64,000 nt of DNA from contig NZ_FNNP01000003.1 of assembly GCF_900106805.1 (NCBI RefSeq), forward strand, positions 186,001 to 250,000, in the 5' to 3' direction. The translations under genes and the position numbers were made by a program. Of the stretch, positions 60,915-64,000 are shown piece by piece. The notes under the pieces were generated by a model. That model saw only the letters and a list, made by a program, of their open reading frames with translations, did not search any database and was not told where the DNA came from. Source of the stretch: Ruegeria halocynthiae. Its GTDB lineage: Bacteria > Pseudomonadota > Alphaproteobacteria > Rhodobacterales > Rhodobacteraceae. The first letter of the stretch is position 1. Every line of letters begins with the position of its first letter.

Positions 60915-61511
60915 ATGACCTATGATGTACTTATGGCCCTGATCGTATTTGCCTTTGTCTCTTCGATCACTCCGGGGCCCAACAATCTTATGCTTATGGC
61001 GTCAGGCGCAAATTTCGGCTTCCGGCGGACGATACCTCATATGCTGGGGATAGGTTTGGGCTTTACGTTCATGGTTTTGCTGGTGGGTGCGGGGCTCGTT
61101 CAGATTTTCGACCGTTTTCCAGCTAGTTATACGGTGCTAAAAATTGCATCCGTCATTTACCTGCTGTATCTGGCATGGAAGATCGCCCACGCAGCGCCGG
61201 TGAAAGGGCAAGAAGCAATCGGTACGCCGATGACGTTCTTTCAGGCCGCCGCCTTTCAGTGGGTGAACCCAAAGGCCTGGGCAATGGCACTTACGGCAAC
61301 GGCGGCTTATGCGCCTGGGCAATCACTTGAAGCTATTATTCTTGTTGCGCTGGTGTTTGGTGCAATCAACCTGCCATCGGTTAGCACCTGGACGGTCCTG
61401 GGCCAACAAATGGCGCGCGTTCTGACAAACCCGCGCCGTTTACTGGTATTCAACTGGACAATGGCTGTGCTTCTGGTCGCATCGCTCTATCCTGTTCTCT
61501 GGCCGAACTAA
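60915..61511 (+). CDS. LysE family amino acid exporter
   Basis: A 198-aa membrane protein of the LysE/RhtB family with six hydrophobic helices. The signature SSITPGPNNLMLMASGANFGFRR (about residues 17-39) and the FQWVNPKAWAMAL block (about 114-126) are present. It exports amino acids or related compounds; the substrate is unknown. The divergent Lrp gene probably controls it. Its stop is one base before that of the convergent AraC gene. Confidence 0.94.
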   Translation: MTYDVLMALIVFAFVSSITPGPNNLMLMASGANFGFRRTIPHMLGIGLGFTFMVLLVGAGLVQIFDRFPASYTVLKIASVIYLLYLAWKIAHAAPVKGQEAIGTPMTFFQAAAFQWVNPKAWAMALTATAAYAPGQSLEAIILVALVFGAINLPSVSTWTVLGQQMARVLTNPRRLLVFNWTMAVLLVASLYPVLWPN

Positions 61512-61512
61512 A

Positions 61513-62346
61513 TCATCTGAGAGGCAGGCAGATTTCAGTCAGCAAATCCTCGGGTGCGGTTTCACGCGGATCATTGAGATAGATTTCATAGCAAGGTTGA
61601 TCTGCGGGTTCTTCACCCGAGTCGGGCAGCCAGTTTCCAAACAGGGCTTGATAGGCGGCGTGGATTCCGGAATAGGGGCCTTTGTAAGTCAGAACTGCCG
61701 TTTTGCCACCAGGAATGCTGAGGTCCTCCATCCCCTCCGGAGTATCTGTGCCGCAGAATTGAGCCCCAGCAAAGCTGCGCAGTTCATCCTCGGGCACATC
61801 CTCGGGGCTATCGAGATAAAGTCCGATTATCGGACCGACCTGTGGCCACAACTTTCGCGATTCACATAGGGCACTAAAGGCCTCGAAGCTACGACCAATC
61901 TCAGCATAAGCCCCTTTGTGCGAAAGGGCTACGACACGGCGGGACGGTTCGGTTCGGGTGGTCACGGGATGCATGGGATATTCTCCGGTTTTGAAATTTG
62001 GATGGGCCGGCAGAATCCGCCCCACTTTTCGAAACGCAACGGGGCTGCTGCCGTAGGCCTCGGAAAAGGCCCGCGCGAAGGATTTCAGGTTCGGATAGCC
62101 AATATCGGTCGCGATCTGTGCAACCGGCCTGTCCGACTGCACCAACCAACAGGCGGCGCGGTGCAACCGTATCCGGCGGGTGGCTTGCGCGCAGGTCTCG
62201 CCGGTGATGGCGCGAAACACGCGATGCCAATGAAATCGGGACATCGCCGCGACATCGGCCAAGGTATCCAGCGACAAATCCCCACCGGGGTGGTCGTGGA
62301 TATAAGCCAACACACGCAGCACACGATCTTCATAGCTGGCGGCCAT
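61513..62346 (-). CDS. AraC family regulator with GyrI-like C-terminal domain
   Basis: A 277-aa protein with the DNA-binding domain first (about residues 5-105; LSLDTLADVAAMSRFHWHRVFRAITGET and IATDIGYPNLKSFARAFSEAYGSSPVAFR, the two helix-turn-helices) and a GyrI-like effector-binding domain (about 125-277) last. This order is that of Rob/SbmC-type regulators that bind drugs or other small molecules. GGAAGG lies six bases before the ATG at 62346; the frame extending to 62430 has no such site. No obvious target gene is adjacent; autoregulation is likely. Confidence 0.92.
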   Translation of the reverse strand: MAASYEDRVLRVLAYIHDHPGGDLSLDTLADVAAMSRFHWHRVFRAITGETCAQATRRIRLHRAACWLVQSDRPVAQIATDIGYPNLKSFARAFSEAYGSSPVAFRKVGRILPAHPNFKTGEYPMHPVTTRTEPSRRVVALSHKGAYAEIGRSFEAFSALCESRKLWPQVGPIIGLYLDSPEDVPEDELRSFAGAQFCGTDTPEGMEDLSIPGGKTAVLTYKGPYSGIHAAYQALFGNWLPDSGEEPADQPCYEIYLNDPRETAPEDLLTEICLPLR

Positions 62347-62468
62347 TGGTATCCTTCCGAATTCTTCGCCCACCTGTCGTCGCATATTGTGAAACCACAA
62401 ATCTTGCTGAGTTGCATCCGGGGCGACCACAGGTCATATAGCAGGGAACATCCGCGTTGAGAGGCGTC

Positions 62469-63431
62469 ATGACCCAGTATCTAGATTTCGAAAAACCGCT
62501 GGCCGAGATCGAAGGCAAAGCTGAAGAGCTGCGGGCGCTGGCCCGTGCCAATGAAGAGATGGACGTGGCAGAAGAAGCCGCCGCGCTGGACGTCAAGGCT
62601 GCCAAGCTGCTGGACGAGCTTTATGGGGACCTCACGCCGTGGCGAAAGTGCCAGGTCGCGCGTCACCCTGAGCGTCCGCATTGCAATGATTATGTGGATG
62701 AACTGTTTACGGAATTCACACCTCTGGCAGGTGATCGGAACTTTGCCGACGATCTGGCGGTGATTGGCGGTCTTGCGCGGTTCAACGACCAGCCTGTCAT
62801 GGTGATTGGTCATGAAAAAGGCAGCGACACCAAATCGCGGATCGAGCGGAATTTCGGCATGGCTCGCCCCGAGGGCTATCGCAAGGCCGTGCGCCTGATG
62901 GAAATGGCCGGGCGCTTTGGCCTGCCTGTGATCACTCTGATCGACACCGCCGGCGCCTATCCCGGCAAAGGCGCCGAAGAGCGTGGCCAGTCCGAGGCCA
63001 TCGCACGCTCGACCGAGATGTGCCTGAAGATCGGAGTACCTCTGGTCTCAGTGATCATCGGTGAAGGTGGTTCAGGCGGTGCGGTCGCATTTGCGACGGC
63101 CAATCGCGTCGCAATGCTGGAACATTCGGTATACTCAGTGATTTCGCCCGAAGGTTGCGCCTCAATCCTATGGAAAGATTCGGAGAAGATGCGCGAAGCC
63201 GCCGAAGCTCTGCGTTTGACGGCTCAGGATCTGCATAAGCTTGGTATCTGTGACCACATCATTCCAGAACCCAATGGCGGGGCGCATCGTGACCGCCCGG
63301 CAACGGTTGAGGCCGTGCGATCTGCAATTGCTTCGATGCTGGAAGAACTTGACGGGAAAGATGCGGCGGCCCTGATCAAGGACCGCCGTCAGAAGTTCCT
63401 GGATATCGGCTCAAAAGGGTTGGCAGCTTAG
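62469..63431 (+). CDS. accA: Acetyl-CoA carboxylase carboxyltransferase subunit alpha
   Basis: A 320-aa subunit that with AccD transfers CO2 from biotin to acetyl-CoA, making malonyl-CoA for fatty acids. It starts [21 protein letters not shown], and has the [32 protein letters not shown] block, the oxyanion glycines in [14 protein letters not shown] and [19 protein letters not shown]. Full length. The ATG at 62469 gives the family start; an upstream start at 62457 is less likely. It is convergent with the lytic transglycosylase gene. Confidence 0.97.
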   Translation: MTQYLDFEKPLAEIEGKAEELRALARANEEMDVAEEAAALDVKAAKLLDELYGDLTPWRKCQVARHPERPHCNDYVDELFTEFTPLAGDRNFADDLAVIGGLARFNDQPVMVIGHEKGSDTKSRIERNFGMARPEGYRKAVRLMEMAGRFGLPVITLIDTAGAYPGKGAEERGQSEAIARSTEMCLKIGVPLVSVIIGEGGSGGAVAFATANRVAMLEHSVYSVISPEGCASILWKDSEKMREAAEALRLTAQDLHKLGICDHIIPEPNGGAHRDRPATVEAVRSAIASMLEELDGKDAAALIKDRRQKFLDIGSKGLAA

Positions 63432-63435
63432 CCTG

Positions 63436-64000
63436 TCAGCCACCCAACCGCTGTAACAACGCCACCGAAGGCTGGCCAGTCACGGACAGCCCATTCGCGC
63501 GCTGATAGGCACTGATCGCGGCTTCAGTGTTTTTGCCAATCACCCCATCTGCGCCTTGCGTGTCATAGCCCGCGGAAGTCAGGCGGCGCTGCAGTTCTTT
63601 GCGATCCTCAAGCGTCAATCCGGTTGCATCCGGCCCGAACGATGCCTGGAACGGCGAACCACCGGCAATCCGGTCAGCAAGGTGGCCGACACCAATCGCG
63701 TAACTGTCCGAGTTGTTATAGCGCTTGATCACCTGAAAATTGCGGAACACTGCGATGCGCGGTCCGGGCGTCTGTGGTTGCAACACAGCCACCGGAGTGC
63801 CCGAGACCGTGCCAGCCTCGCCCCCCCAAGGCTGCCCGCGCACCCAACCCGCACGCGACAGGTAGGCGGCCGTTGAGGCCAGAGAATCCGCCGGGTCCTC
63901 AGACCAGATATCGCGCCGACCGTCACCGGTGAAATCAACCGCATAGGCTAGATAAGACGTTGGAATAAATTGCGTATGGCCCATGGCCCCGGCCCAGCTA
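63436..64000 (-). CDS. Lytic murein transglycosylase, MltB family (5' part beyond window)
   Basis: Only the C-terminal 188 codons are visible; the frame continues past base 64000. It includes SWAGAMGHTQFIPTSY, YAVDFTGDGRRDIW and NFQVIKRYNNSDSYAIGVGHLADRI, all typical of MltB-family enzymes that cleave peptidoglycan to anhydromuropeptides. A peptidoglycan-binding domain ends the protein (about the last 65 residues, KELQRRLTSAGYDTQGADGVIGKNTEAAISAYQRANGL). The catalytic glutamate lies in the missing part. Stop codon is 5 bases from the accA stop. Confidence 0.93.
   Translation of the reverse strand, partial: SWAGAMGHTQFIPTSYLAYAVDFTGDGRRDIWSEDPADSLASTAAYLSRAGWVRGQPWGGEAGTVSGTPVAVLQPQTPGPRIAVFRNFQVIKRYNNSDSYAIGVGHLADRIAGGSPFQASFGPDATGLTLEDRKELQRRLTSAGYDTQGADGVIGKNTEAAISAYQRANGLSVTGQPSVALLQRLGG

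Overview
The window is a gene-dense, moderately GC-rich chromosomal segment of an alphaproteobacterium, most likely a marine Rhodobacteraceae (Roseobacter group, Ruegeria/Phaeobacter-like). The evidence is the gene content: a COQ9-family protein, a plant-type glutamate-cysteine ligase, a malyl-CoA lyase of the ethylmalonyl-CoA pathway, YtoQ, DUF1244, DUF2189 and DUF6868 proteins, and the rsmE/GNAT/gshA neighbourhood. No genus was tested. Almost all of it is core housekeeping DNA with short intergenic gaps, ATGA/GTGA overlaps and hairpin terminators between convergent genes. There is no CRISPR array, intact insertion sequence or prophage. The one clear mobile-DNA trace is an integrase remnant beside tRNA-Ser.

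Layout. 1-1.15 kb: metallophosphoesterase (cut by the window edge) and a family-4-like uracil-DNA glycosylase. 1.2-1.85 kb: a secreted protein built from six four-cysteine modules. 1.9-5.9 kb: a pyrimidine operon pyrB, two small membrane genes, a dihydroorotase-like gene, plsY and a small ORF. 6-11.5 kb: YHS protein, small outer-membrane barrel, two quinone oxidoreductases, DUF2189 membrane protein, COQ9 and ribosomal protein S21. 11.8-19.8 kb: CAP-domain protein with DNA-level tandem repeats, PPK2, Lrp/alanine dehydrogenase pair, MscS channel, GST, YtoQ, methyltransferase/LysR pair. 19.8-29.7 kb: pheT, secreted esterase, a 198-aa membrane protein, pheS, gshA, GNAT, rsmE, ubiA. 29.7-36.3 kb: BON/OmpA protein with a coiled-coil partner, moaE, moaD, pgsA, DMT transporter, uvrC. 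36.5-45.1 kb: FolM-like reductase, Ca2+/Na+ exchanger, zinc-ribbon microprotein, S49 peptidase, ABC exporter, CoxG-like protein, CoA transferase, hemE, hemC. 45.3-48.6 kb: CHASE2 cyclase and FecR protein. 48.8-55.4 kb: tRNA-Ser, integrase remnant, rplT, rpmI, alanine/Na+ symporter, USP, pyk, N-formylglutamate amidohydrolase and small proteins. 55.5-58.4 kb: dgcN-dgcA-D-amino-acid transaminase. 58.7-64 kb: malyl-CoA lyase, PA14 protein, Lrp/LysE pair, AraC regulator, accA and a partial lytic transglycosylase.

How the genes work together. The most interesting unit is the three-gene minus-strand operon at 55477-58387. A D-amino-acid-type transaminase would gather D-amino nitrogen as D-glutamate. 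DgcN would acetylate D-glutamate, and DgcA would racemise the product to N-acetyl-L-glutamate. The second notable point is the pyrB-linked dihydroorotase homologue: its usual metal-binding residues are replaced, so it is probably a structural partner of aspartate carbamoyltransferase rather than an enzyme. Other points worth a second look are the pheS/pheT pair split by two unrelated genes, a uracil-DNA glycosylase that has lost most of its iron-sulfur ligands, the cysteine-module secreted protein, and the FecR/CHASE2 cyclase signalling pair.
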